A stretch of DNA of 37,311 nucleotides from Curvibacter sp. GWA2_64_110. Its GTDB lineage: Bacteria > Pseudomonadota > Gammaproteobacteria > Burkholderiales > Burkholderiaceae_C. The number at the start of each line of letters is the position of its first letter. Position 1 is the first letter of the stretch. The notes beneath the pieces were generated by a model, which had not been told where the DNA came from, did not search any database, and was given only the letters and a program-made list of their open reading frames with translations. A program made the translations under genes and the position numbers. This document shows positions 1-7,416 of the stretch, one piece after another. The stretch covers positions 1 to 37,311 of the forward strand of contig MGPC01000004.1 in NCBI GenBank assembly GCA_001797315.1, read 5' to 3'.

Positions 1-182
1 CGGGTGCGGATGCGCGCCGGGTCGGGCTGGCCCTGTTCGTGGTGCGTGGCGTCGCCGGGCGTGCCGCCCCAGTGGCGGCCGGAATAGGTGCCGTGCGTCA
101 GGTCGTTTTCGATGATCTGGCGCAGGAAGTTGCTGGCCTTGGCGGGGGCTTTGTCGTTATCAATGGGGCTGGCAGTACTCAT
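1..182 (-). CDS. glnS: Glutamine--tRNA ligase, N-terminal fragment
   Basis: Cytoplasmic class I aminoacyl-tRNA synthetase that charges tRNA-Gln. Only the first 60 codons are in the window; the gene runs off the left edge. The reverse strand from the ATG at 182 reads MSTASPIDNDKAPAKASNFL and continues RQIIENDLTHGTYSGRHWGG, ending in ARIRT at the edge. The S-N-F-L-R-Q-I-I-x-x-D-L block matches the start of proteobacterial GlnS, which comes just before the PPEPNG (HIGH-type) motif; that motif would lie outside the window. Residues 36 to 55 look like the insertion, common in this bacterial group, between the first helix and RTRFPPEPNGYLH. The assignment rests on recognising this N-terminal pattern. 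Confidence 0.85.
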   Translation of the reverse strand, partial: MSTASPIDNDKAPAKASNFLRQIIENDLTHGTYSGRHWGGTPGDATHHEQGQPDPARIRT

Positions 183-322
183 TGGACGATTTTAGACCCG
201 GCCCCGCCGTCTTTACACACGGAAACGCAAGTCACAGTTTGCGCGTCGGCCGGGCGGCTGGGGGCAGGCGTTAGGGAGTTGGGCAGCCGGTATCCGGCGC
301 CCGCTACTGAAAAGGAACCGAC

Positions 323-673
323 ATGAAAGCCAAATCCCTGCTCAAACCCTTTGCAGCCCTGGCCGGTGCCGCGGCGCTGCTGCTGGGCGCCGGTGCGGCG
401 CAGGCGCACGGCGACAACATCTACTGGTCCATCGGTGTGGGCTCGCCCGGCGTGTACGTGGGCGCGGCCAGTGCGCCGCCGGTGGTGGCCTACCCGCCCG
501 TGGTGTACATGCCGCCGCCGAGGCCGGTGATCTACGCCCCGGTGGCGCCGGTGGTCTACGGCCCGCCGCCCGGCTGGCGCCACCACCACCGTGGCTGGGA
601 GCGCGGCTACGCCTACCGCGAGCATGAGCGCGAGGGCCGCTGGGAAGGCCGCCGCGGCTGGGACCGCGACTGA
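323..673 (+). CDS. Small secreted Pro/Tyr/His-rich protein of unknown function
   Basis: A 116-residue protein with a clear Sec signal peptide: MKAKSLLKP, then an Ala/Leu-rich core ending in AQA-H around residue 28. The mature part is low complexity: a Pro/Val/Tyr-rich stretch with repeated YPPVVY- and PVIYAP-like units (about residues 52 to 85), then a basic and aromatic tail with HHH, several GW pairs and many Arg/Glu. The start is supported by AAGGA about 8 bases upstream. Similar short exported proteins of no known function are common in Comamonadaceae. The His cluster could bind metal, but this is only a guess. It stands alone and converges on the two-component operon to its right. Confidence 0.7.
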   Translation: MKAKSLLKPFAALAGAAALLLGAGAAQAHGDNIYWSIGVGSPGVYVGAASAPPVVAYPPVVYMPPPRPVIYAPVAPVVYGPPPGWRHHHRGWERGYAYREHEREGRWEGRRGWDRD

Positions 674-704
674 GCCCCGCGGGCCTTGGCCGGCCAAAAA
701 CAAA

Positions 705-733
705 AGCCCGCAGGAGAGGAGCACCTGCGGGCT
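705..733 (-). terminator. Intrinsic terminator of the two-component operon
   Basis: A perfect 10-bp stem, AGCCCGCAGG (705-714) with CCTGCGGGCT (724-733), and a 9-base loop. Read on the minus strand the hairpin is followed by TTTTGTTTTT, a good U-tract; on the plus strand only AAAGACC follows. It therefore ends leftward transcription, about 160 bases past the stop of the response regulator. Confidence 0.8.
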
Positions 734-895
734 AAAGACCAGCCCCTGATCAGCTGGCCGAGGAGACACAAACCGGCATCACCCCGCAGGGTGGGCCACT
801 GGGCAGTTCGCCAAAACCGGGCCCAGTACTTTGGTTAACGGCTGCCTGGGTGCGAACTTGAGGCCAGCGCCGACCAACGGTGGTGCCGGCCGGTC

Positions 896-1726
896 TTACA
901 TGGCCTTGAACAGGTGCGCGTAGAGCCGGCTCACCGCCAGCCGCGCCGGGCTGCCGCGCAGGCGCAGCCAGAGCTTGCCGGCCTCGTCGCGCGTCACAGA
1001 CTCGATGGCTTTGGCCTGCACCACGGTGCCACGGTGCACCTGCCAGAAGGCTTGCGGGTCGAGCTGCGGCAGCAGTTCTTTGAGCGGGGTGCGCAGCAGG
1101 TGCTCATGTTCGGCGGTGAGCACGCGCACGTACTTGTCGGCGGCTTCGAAATACAGCACCTCGTCCACCGGCACCATGCGGATGGCCTGGCCCACGCTGG
1201 CCTGGAGCAGGCGCAGCGGCGCGCTGGGGGCGGTGAGGGCTGTTGTGGGAGCGGCGGCGGGCGCGGCGAGCAAGTGGCGCAGCTGTGCCAGTGTTGCTTC
1301 GAAATTCATAGCGCCTGGCGCATGGTGGGCAAGGGCCAGCTGCACTTTTGCCACGGTTTTTTGCAGGCGCTCGGGCTGCACCGGCTTGAGCAGGTAGTCC
1401 ACCGCCTGCGCCTCGAAGGCCTGCACGGCGTACTGGTCGTAGGCGGTGACGAACACCAGCGCGGGAAAGGGTTTGCCCTGCGGCCCGTCTTGCGGCCAGG
1501 CGTCGGCCAGCGCGGCGGCGGCTTCCAGCCCGCTCAGGGCCGGCATGCGGATGTCGAAGAACAGCACGTCGGGTTGCAGCGCCAGGGCCTGCGCCACGGC
1601 CGCTTCGCCGTTGCCAGCCACGCCCAGCACCTGCAGCGCCGGCCAGGCGCGCGCCAGCTCGGCCTGCAGGGCCTGGGCCAGCAGCGGTTCGTCTTCGGCA
1701 ATCAGGGCGGTGGGGAGGGTGTTCAT
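896..1726 (-). CDS. LytTR-family response regulator
   Basis: A 276-residue DNA-binding response regulator. The receiver domain is residues 5 to 120, with acidic pair E11/D12, phospho-acceptor D58 in FFDIRMP, T94 and K114 in LLKP. The LytTR DNA-binding domain is about residues 172 to 272. The start ATG overlaps the stop of the kinase upstream (ATGA), so the two are translationally coupled and form a cognate pair, AlgR/LytR-like in layout. Residues 126 to 144, in the linker between the domains, are encoded by a stretch resembling a dispersed repeat (see the repeat at 1296-1352). An open frame continues upstream of this ATG but is a shadow of the kinase gene. Target genes are unknown. Confidence 0.9.
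   Translation of the reverse strand: MNTLPTALIAEDEPLLAQALQAELARAWPALQVLGVAGNGEAAVAQALALQPDVLFFDIRMPALSGLEAAAALADAWPQDGPQGKPFPALVFVTAYDQYAVQAFEAQAVDYLLKPVQPERLQKTVAKVQLALAHHAPGAMNFEATLAQLRHLLAAPAAAPTTALTAPSAPLRLLQASVGQAIRMVPVDEVLYFEAADKYVRVLTAEHEHLLRTPLKELLPQLDPQAFWQVHRGTVVQAKAIESVTRDEAGKLWLRLRGSPARLAVSRLYAHLFKAM
1296..1352. repeat. Dispersed-repeat-like segment inside the response regulator
   Basis: The stretch has a degenerate GCTTCGAAATTCATAGC end followed by GCCTGGCGCATGGTGGGCAAG and ends in TTTTGCC. It resembles short interspersed elements I recall from Comamonadaceae (GCTATT-x5-AATAGC end, then about 40 bases). It shares CGCCTGGCGCA with the segment at 4799-4865. It lies in frame in the inter-domain linker. 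The identification is by pattern only. Confidence 0.4.
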
Positions 1727-2742
1727 GTTTTGCAAGGAAATGTGATGGTAGCCCGGGTACCACCTGCGGGAGCTGCTGCGAATTCGATAGCAGCCTGCGC
1801 GCCGTATTCGGTGGCCAAGCGTTCGCGCACCTGGGCCAGGCCGAAGCCGGTGCCGCCGGGTCTGCCGTTGCCGGCATCCAGGCCGATGCCGGTGTCGCTC
1901 ACCTCCAGCACCAGTTGCGCACCCTCGCGCCGTGCCTGCACCGTGATGCTGCCGCCTTCCACCTTGGGCTCCAGCCCGTGCGTGATGCTGTTTTCCACCA
2001 GCGGCTGCAGCAGCAGCGCCGGCACCGGCTGCTCGGCCAGTTCGGGCGGCAGCGTCAGCGTGTAGTGCAGGCGCGGGCCCATGCGCACGGCCATCAGCTC
2101 CAGGTAGTCCTGCAGGCGCTCGAACTCGGCCGCCAGCGGGTGCGTGCCCTGGCGCGAGGCGCTGAGTGTGGCGCGCAGGTAGGCAATCATGCGGTCGAGC
2201 ATGGCGGTAGCGCGCGGCGGGTCGGTGTTTATCAGCGCGCGCAGGTTGGCCAGCGTGTTGAACAGCATGTGCGGCTCGAGTTGCGTTTCCAGCAGCTTGA
2301 GCCGCGCCTCGGCGGCCTGGCGGCGGGCAGTTTCGAGCTTCTGGCGTTCGGCGGCGAGCTGTTCGCGGCTCAGGAAGTAGTAGGTCAGCACGGTGCCGGC
2401 CACCAGGCTCAGGACCAGAAAACCAATGGCCTTGCGCGGCTGGGTGAGCCAGTACTGGCTGCTGGTGTTGCCCAGCAGCGTGTCGGCCAGCAGCGTGCCG
2501 AGCAGGAAGCCCGCGCTGGCGCCCAGCGGCACGATCAGCACCAGGCGGCGCCACTGGGTTGGCCAGTCGCGGATGAACCACTGGTTGCTGCCGTCGATCA
2601 AGGCCAGGATGCTCAGGCCGATGCATTGCGAATAGACCAGGTTGGTGCCGAAGCTCTCCTGGCCAAAGACCGTGATGCCCAGCGCAATCAGGGTGTTGAG
2701 CGCCGCCGCCTGTACGGCGCGCAGCAGCATGGGGGAAGACAT
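1723..2742 (-). CDS. LytS/YehU-type sensor histidine kinase
   Basis: A membrane histidine kinase of about 339 residues, partner of the LytTR regulator that it overlaps by ATGA. The N-terminal third has about four transmembrane segments with no large sensor domain. A short coiled region follows, then the His_kinase motif LEPHMLFNTL holding the phospho-acceptor His, and an HATPase_c domain with N-box LLLQPLVENS and the glycine box GTGFGLAQVRERL. The start is uncertain. ATG at 2742 gives MSSPMLLRAVQ; ATG at 2754 and GTG at 2805 are alternatives, and the GTG would overlap the stop of the 2TM gene by 4 bases. None has a clear Shine-Dalgarno sequence. No input-ligand domain is visible, so the signal is probably sensed in the membrane. 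Confidence 0.88.
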   Translation of the reverse strand: MSSPMLLRAVQAAALNTLIALGITVFGQESFGTNLVYSQCIGLSILALIDGSNQWFIRDWPTQWRRLVLIVPLGASAGFLLGTLLADTLLGNTSSQYWLTQPRKAIGFLVLSLVAGTVLTYYFLSREQLAAERQKLETARRQAAEARLKLLETQLEPHMLFNTLANLRALINTDPPRATAMLDRMIAYLRATLSASRQGTHPLAAEFERLQDYLELMAVRMGPRLHYTLTLPPELAEQPVPALLLQPLVENSITHGLEPKVEGGSITVQARREGAQLVLEVSDTGIGLDAGNGRPGGTGFGLAQVRERLATEYGAQAAIEFAAAPAGGTRATITFPCKT

Positions 2743-2801
2743 CGGGACTCGCATGGGCAGGGGGTGTTGGTTCCGAGAGTATGCCCGCGGGCGGGACGGT
2801 T

Positions 2802-3095
2802 TCACCAGGGGTCGCGCTGCTGGCTCAGGCGCTGGCGCTCCTGCTCCAGCAGGCGCTGGTGCAGGCCGCTACCCGGCAGCGCCAGCCAGACCACGACGCC
2901 GTGGATCAGCAGGCCCAGACCCCAGCCGAGCGCGGGGAACACGGCCCAGGCGTGCTGACTGCGCGCCGACAGCAGCGCCAGCAGGGCGTTGACGGCCACG
3001 TAGACCAGGGCATGGATGTACCAGCCGAGCTTGGCGCCGGCACGCTTGCGCGCCAGGCGGTTGAGGTCGTCGTCGGAATAGGGGGTGTCTTTCAT
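2802..3095 (-). CDS. 2TM-domain membrane protein
   Basis: A 97-residue protein. A charged N-terminus (residues 1 to 20) is followed by two hydrophobic helices (about 26-42 and 50-74, separated by SARSQHAW) and a Gln/Arg-rich amphipathic tail. This is the layout of the 2TM domain family, often found next to LytTR regulators or fused to them. The start is supported by AAGGAG about 7 bases upstream of the ATG. It lies between the DUF2306 gene (22-base gap) and the kinase, so it is probably co-transcribed and may act in membrane sensing or modulate the kinase. No biochemical role is known to me. Confidence 0.75.
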   Translation of the reverse strand: MKDTPYSDDDLNRLARKRAGAKLGWYIHALVYVAVNALLALLSARSQHAWAVFPALGWGLGLLIHGVVVWLALPGSGLHQRLLEQERQRLSQQRDPW

Positions 3096-3117
3096 GTGTT
3101 TCTCCTTGGGGTTGCTG

Positions 3118-3531
3118 TCAAACCAGGCCGAGCCACTGGCCCCACAGCAGCTGGCCCAGGTAGCGGCTGGGCAGCAGGGTGAAGCCGCCGGCCACCAGGC
3201 AGGAGGCGACGTAGGTGATCTGCATGGTGCGGCGGTGGCCGGCGATGTTGCCGTGCGCCAGGTGCCAGAAGGCGCCGAACAGCGCGACGAAAACGACCGG
3301 GATCAGCAGATGGATCGGGCCATAGCCGTAGAGGTGCGGCAGCTGCTCGCCGTGGATGAAGAGGGCCGAGATGGCGGTGGCCAGCATCAGCGTGACCCAG
3401 GCGTAGCCGAAGGCGCGGTGCAGGCGCGGGCGCTGGGTGCGGCCGCGGCGTGCCCACAAGGCGAAGGGGCCGATGATGGTGGCCGCCAGGGCGGCGCTGA
3501 GGTGGATGGCGATGACGGGGGTGAGTTGCAT
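3118..3531 (-). CDS. DUF2306-type integral membrane protein
   Basis: A 137-residue protein with four hydrophobic helices and conserved His/Arg features: IHLSAA near the start, RPRLHRAFGYAW, the loop FIHGEQLPHLYGYGPIHLL, and GHRRTMQITY. These fit the predicted membrane protein family DUF2306, whose function is unknown. The ATG at 3531 is chosen because GGAGG stands about 6 bases upstream; the frame stays open to 3753, but the extra 74 residues are low-quality Pro/Arg-rich shadow. It is the first gene of a leftward operon with the 2TM protein, kinase and regulator, which suggests it belongs to the same membrane-sensing unit. Confidence 0.75.
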   Translation of the reverse strand: MQLTPVIAIHLSAALAATIIGPFALWARRGRTQRPRLHRAFGYAWVTLMLATAISALFIHGEQLPHLYGYGPIHLLIPVVFVALFGAFWHLAHGNIAGHRRTMQITYVASCLVAGGFTLLPSRYLGQLLWGQWLGLV

Positions 3532-3728
3532 GGTGTCCTCCGGGTGAGTTGAACCGTGGAGCGGACTGTGCGCGCCCGGCGCCCGGCCCACCAGCGCGGT
3601 GCGACGGAATGCAGTGGGGGCGGCGTGAAATGCGGCTGGCTGGCGCGAATGACGGCCAAGAGGCGGCAGGTTTGCCGCGTCTTTACGTGCCGGATACCTG
3701 ACTTGACCCGGGGGCAGGGGGCTGTTCC

Positions 3729-3734
3729 TACAAT
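3729..3734 (+). promoter_or_regulatory. Candidate -10 element of the efflux operon
   Basis: TACAAT lies only 6 bases before the macA-like ATG, with no Shine-Dalgarno sequence between. A TTGACC is at 3703-3708, but the 20-base spacer is longer than ideal. If real, the transcript would be leaderless or nearly so. Confidence 0.35.
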
Positions 3735-3740
3735 CGCCGC

Positions 3741-5369
3741 ATGAAGAAAACATATCTCGTGGCGGGCGTGGCGGCGGTGGCTCTGCTGGGCGCGACCGGC
3801 TGGTGGTGGTTTCAGCGCGGCGGCGCGGACGACGTGCAGTACCGCACCGGCAAGATCGAACGCGGGCCGCTGCAGGCGGCGGTGGCGGCCACCGGGGCGG
3901 TGAGCCCGGTGACGCAGGTGACGGTGGGCACCCAGGTGTCGGGCCAGATCAAGGACCTCTATGTCGATTTCAATTCCGAGGTCAAGGCCGGGCAACTGAT
4001 TGCCGTGATCGACCCCGAGACGTTTGAATACCGCGTGCGCTCGGCCCAGGCCGACGTGGACGCCGCGCGTGCCGTGGTGATGACGGCGCAGGCCAATGTG
4101 GCGGCCAGCCGGGCCCAGGTGTCGCGTGCCCAGACCGACCTGGCCGAGGCGCGCCGCACGCACGAGCGCAACCAGATGCTGGTGAGCAAGGAGTTCATCG
4201 CGCGCAGCGAGGCCGACAAGTCGAATGCGCTGGTCAACACCAGCCTGGAGGCGGTGAAGGCGGCCGAGGCGCAGCTGGGCGTGACCGAGGCGCAGGTGAA
4301 GAGCGCGCAGGCCACCGTGGCGCAGCGCGAGGCGGCGCTGGCACAGGCCCGCATCGACCTGGCGCGCACGCGCATCACCTCGCCGGTGGACGGCATCGTG
4401 ATCAAGCGCGCCATCGAGAAGGGCCAGACCGTGGCCGCCAGCCTGCAGTCGCCCGAGCTGTTCATCATTGCGCAGAACCTGCGCGAGATGCAGGTGGAGG
4501 CCGCCATCGACGAGGCCGACGTGGGCCGCATCCGCAGCGGGCAGAAGGCCAGCTTCACGGTGGATGCCTACCCCGGCCAGACCTTCGAGGGCCAGATCAG
4601 CCAGGTGCGCAAGGCCGCCACCAACGTGGCCAATGTGGTGACCTATGTGGCGGTGGTGACCTTCGCCAACAACGACGGCCGCCTGCTGCCCGGCATGACG
4701 GCCAATGTGCGGGTGGTGACGGACGTGCGCGAGAGCGCGCTCAAGGTGCCGAATTCGGCGCTGCGCGTGCGCATCGCCGGCGTGGAGCCGGCGCCGGATG
4801 CTATCAATAACGCAGCGCCTGGCGCAGCATCGACGGGGGTTTCCGCCCCGAATGCTTCTGAAAAACCGGCCGCCGCAGCGCCTGCCGCCAGCGGCCCGGC
4901 CGCCGAGTTCCGCAACCGGCTGGTGAAGGAGTTGCAGCTCGATGCGGCGCAGACCGAGAAGGTGGACGCCATCTACGCCGAGGCGCGGCCGAAGTTCATG
5001 CAGCTGCGCAATGTGCCGGAAGCCGAACGCGCGAAGGCACGCGAGCGCATCACGGCCGACATCCGCGCCCGCATCGGCGAGCTGCTGACGCCGGAGCAGA
5101 AGACGCGCTACGCCGCGCTGGTGATGGAGGCGGCCGGTCGCACCGTGACGCGTGGCCGCATCTACGTGATGGATGCCGACGGCCGGCCGAAGGCGCTCAA
5201 TGTGCGACTGGGCATCACCGACGGCACCAGCACCGAACTGCTGGTGCTGCCCAACTCGCCGCTGGCGGCCGAGCTGAAAGAAGGTGCGACCGTGATCACC
5301 GGCACCGTGAGCGCCGGTTCCGCCCCAACGACGACGCGCCCGGCCACCGGCCCGCGCATGCTTTTCTAG
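3741..5369 (+). CDS. MacA-like efflux periplasmic adaptor with an inserted LTxxQ (CpxP/Spy-like) domain
   Basis: A 542-residue membrane-fusion protein linking an inner-membrane ABC transporter to an outer-membrane channel. It has an N-terminal anchor (residues 4-24), a barrel and first lipoyl half (about 45-95), a long alpha-hairpin coiled coil (about 97-205), the second lipoyl half with ITSPVDGIV (212-220), and a beta-barrel region to about 345. Residues 353-375 come from repeat-like DNA, followed by an Ala/Pro linker. Residues 388-465 form an all-helical segment with LDAAQ (400-404) and LTPEQ (449-453), the paired LTxxQ pattern of CpxP/Spy/ZraP. The membrane-proximal domain then resumes to the end. 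The usual MacA is about 370-400 residues, so this one is enlarged. Three bases separate it from the ATPase gene. The substrate is unknown. Confidence 0.9.
   Translation: MKKTYLVAGVAAVALLGATGWWWFQRGGADDVQYRTGKIERGPLQAAVAATGAVSPVTQVTVGTQVSGQIKDLYVDFNSEVKAGQLIAVIDPETFEYRVRSAQADVDAARAVVMTAQANVAASRAQVSRAQTDLAEARRTHERNQMLVSKEFIARSEADKSNALVNTSLEAVKAAEAQLGVTEAQVKSAQATVAQREAALAQARIDLARTRITSPVDGIVIKRAIEKGQTVAASLQSPELFIIAQNLREMQVEAAIDEADVGRIRSGQKASFTVDAYPGQTFEGQISQVRKAATNVANVVTYVAVVTFANNDGRLLPGMTANVRVVTDVRESALKVPNSALRVRIAGVEPAPDAINNAAPGAASTGVSAPNASEKPAAAAPAASGPAAEFRNRLVKELQLDAAQTEKVDAIYAEARPKFMQLRNVPEAERAKARERITADIRARIGELLTPEQKTRYAALVMEAAGRTVTRGRIYVMDADGRPKALNVRLGITDGTSTELLVLPNSPLAAELKEGATVITGTVSAGSAPTTTRPATGPRMLF
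4799..4865. repeat. Dispersed-repeat-like segment inside the efflux adaptor
   Basis: The segment starts TGCTATCAATAACGCAGCGC and ends GAATGCTTCTGAAAAA, which fits the start and end pattern of short Comamonadaceae interspersed elements. It shares CGCCTGGCGCA with 1296-1352 and a TGCTAT(T/C)AA start with 29521-29584. It encodes residues 353-375 at the border of the inserted helical domain. Confidence 0.4.
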
Positions 5370-5371
5370 AT

Positions 5372-6169
5372 ATGGCTTTGATCGAAGCGCGCACGCTGAT
5401 CAAGACCTACCGCATGGGCACGGCCAAGCAGCACGCGGCCGGTGGCGGCATGACGGTGCATGCGCTGCAAGGCGTGTCGCTCGACATCGAGGAGGGCGAC
5501 TTCGTGGCCATCATGGGCGCTTCGGGCTCGGGCAAGTCCACCTTGATGAACATCCTGGGCTGCCTGGACCTGCCCACCAGCGGCGAGTACCGGCTGGCGG
5601 GCGAAGAGGTGGAGGCGATGGCGCCGGACCAGCTGGCCTCGATCCGCAACCGGCGCATCGGTTTCGTGTTCCAGCAGTTCAACCTGCTGCCGCGCACCAG
5701 CGCGCTGGAGAACGTGGAATTGCCCATGGTCTATGCCGGCGTGAATGCGGTGCAGCGACGTGAGCGCGCGCTGGCGGCGCTGCAACGGGTGGGCCTGGGC
5801 GAGCGCTGGCAGCATACGCCGTCGGAGTTGTCGGGCGGGCAGCAACAACGCGTGGCGATTGCGCGCGCGCTGGTCAACAAGCCGCAACTGATCCTGGCCG
5901 ACGAGCCCACCGGCGCGCTGGACAGCAAGACCAGTGAAGACATCATGCGCCTGCTCAACGAACTGAACCACCAGGGCATGACGGTGGTGATCGTGACGCA
6001 CGAGGCCGACATTGCGGCCTGGGCGCGACGCAAGCTGGTGTTTCGCGATGGCCAGATCGTGGAAGACACGCAGCGCAGCCCGCTGGCCGAGTGGCGCCAG
6101 AGCGAGCTGCACGCACGTGTGGTGAGCGCAGCCGACGTGGCGCAGGTGGTGGGAGCAACGCAACCATGA
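5372..6169 (+). CDS. MacB/LolD-type ABC transporter ATP-binding protein
   Basis: A 265-residue ATPase of the tripartite efflux system. Walker A is GASGSGKST (residues 50-58), the Q-loop is in FVFQQFNLLPR, the signature is LSGGQQQRVAIARAL, Walker B is LILADEPTGALD, and the switch His is in VTHEAD. The FNLLPR and DEPTGALD wording is typical of the MacB/LolD/FtsE group. MacB itself is one polypeptide; here ATPase and permease are separate genes, as in YknYZ-like systems. The gene ends by overlapping the permease start (ATGA at 6166-6169), so translation is coupled. The C-terminal 40 residues extend past the standard ATPase domain. Confidence 0.92.
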   Translation: MALIEARTLIKTYRMGTAKQHAAGGGMTVHALQGVSLDIEEGDFVAIMGASGSGKSTLMNILGCLDLPTSGEYRLAGEEVEAMAPDQLASIRNRRIGFVFQQFNLLPRTSALENVELPMVYAGVNAVQRRERALAALQRVGLGERWQHTPSELSGGQQQRVAIARALVNKPQLILADEPTGALDSKTSEDIMRLLNELNHQGMTVVIVTHEADIAAWARRKLVFRDGQIVEDTQRSPLAEWRQSELHARVVSAADVAQVVGATQP

Positions 6170-7401
6170 ACCTGCTTGCCGCCGTTCGCAGCGCCTGGCG
6201 CGCCCTGGCTGCCAATACCTTACGCAGCATCCTGACCATGCTGGGCATCATCATCGGCGTGGCCGCGGTGATCACCATGATTGCCGTGGGCAACGGCGCC
6301 ACGGCGCGCGTGCAGGCGCAGATGAAGGGGCTGGGCTCCAACATCATGCTGGTGCTGCCCGGTGGTGTGTCGCAGGCCGGTGTGCGCCTGGGCGCGCAGA
6401 CGCGCCAGCGCCTGACCGAAGAAGACGCGCAGGCGATCGCGATCGAGATTCCCGAGGTGCAGGTGGCAGCACCCATCTCGCGCACCAGCGGCCAGGTGGT
6501 GGCGGGCAACACCAACTGGGGCACCACCATCTTCGGCGTCACCAACGACTACCTGGAGGCGCGCGACTGGGGCCTGACGTCGGGCCGCCTGTTCGACCAG
6601 GCCGAGCTGGCCGGCTCGGCCAAGGTGGCCTGGATCGGCGCCACGGTGGCACGCGAGCTGTTCGGCGAGCAGGACCCGGTGGACCAGACGGTGCGCGTGC
6701 GCGGCGTGCCGATGAAGATCGTTGGTGTGCTGCTGCCGAAGGGCCAGAACTCGATGGGGCAGGACCAGGACGATGTGCTGATGATTCCCATCAGCACCTT
6801 GCGCAACCGCATCTGGGGCGGCGACGCCACCAGCCGGCTCAAGCGCGTGGGTTCGATCTCGGTCAAGATCCGCGAAGGCCAGAGCATGAAGGCGGCGGAG
6901 GAGGGCATCAAGGATCTGCTGCGCCAGCGCTTCAAGGTGCAGGCCGGTGGCGAAGACCCGTTCATGGTGCGCAACCTGACGGAAATTTTGCAGGCGCAGG
7001 AGGAGGCCAGCCGCATCATGACGCTGCTGCTGGCGGCGGTGGCCGGCATCAGCCTGATCATCGGCGGCATCGGCATCATGAACATCATGCTGGTGAGCGT
7101 GACCGAGCGCACGCGCGAGATTGGCCTGCGCATGGCGGTGGGCGCACGCGGCAAAGACATCCTGGCGCAGTTCCTGATCGAGGCGGTGACGCTGTCACTC
7201 ATTGGCGGCGCCATCGGCGTGCTACTGGGCGCGGTGTCGACCTGGGCGGTGGGCCGCTTTGCCGGTTGGCAGGTCAGCATGTCGATCGGCGCCATCCTGC
7301 TGGCGGCCGGCTTCTCGGCGCTGGTGGGCATCTTCTTCGGCTTCTACCCGGCGCGCCGGGCCTCCAGGCTGCTCCCGATCCAGGCGCTGCGCTACGAGTG
7401 A
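6166..7401 (+). CDS. MacB/FtsX-type ABC transporter permease
   Basis: A 411-residue inner-membrane permease that works with the preceding ATPase and adaptor. TM1 (about residues 19-42) is followed by a large periplasmic MacB_PCD domain (about 43-275), then three C-terminal helices of the FtsX domain, with GGIGIMNIMLVSVTERTREIGLRMAVGA typical of MacB and PARRASRLLPIQALRYE at the end. The start is the ATG at 6166, which overlaps the ATPase stop and has GGGAG about 12 bases upstream; the frame is open further upstream but only inside the ATPase gene. No TolC-like gene follows, so an outer-membrane channel must come from elsewhere. It converges on the next gene with a 15-base gap. Confidence 0.92.
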   Translation: MNLLAAVRSAWRALAANTLRSILTMLGIIIGVAAVITMIAVGNGATARVQAQMKGLGSNIMLVLPGGVSQAGVRLGAQTRQRLTEEDAQAIAIEIPEVQVAAPISRTSGQVVAGNTNWGTTIFGVTNDYLEARDWGLTSGRLFDQAELAGSAKVAWIGATVARELFGEQDPVDQTVRVRGVPMKIVGVLLPKGQNSMGQDQDDVLMIPISTLRNRIWGGDATSRLKRVGSISVKIREGQSMKAAEEGIKDLLRQRFKVQAGGEDPFMVRNLTEILQAQEEASRIMTLLLAAVAGISLIIGGIGIMNIMLVSVTERTREIGLRMAVGARGKDILAQFLIEAVTLSLIGGAIGVLLGAVSTWAVGRFAGWQVSMSIGAILLAAGFSALVGIFFGFYPARRASRLLPIQALRYE

Positions 7402-7416
7402 TGAAACGCTGAGCCG

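Noticed and set aside
1775-1812. AATTCGATAGCAGCCTGCG as a further copy of the dispersed element in the kinase gene
   Set aside because: The encoded residues fit the normal HATPase_c C-terminus without any insertion, so the similarity is probably chance.
1727-2626. Long open frame extending the response regulator upstream on the minus strand
   Set aside because: It runs through the kinase gene in another frame, is Arg/Ala/Gly/His-rich, and lacks domains. The coupled ATGA start at 1726 fits the family length.
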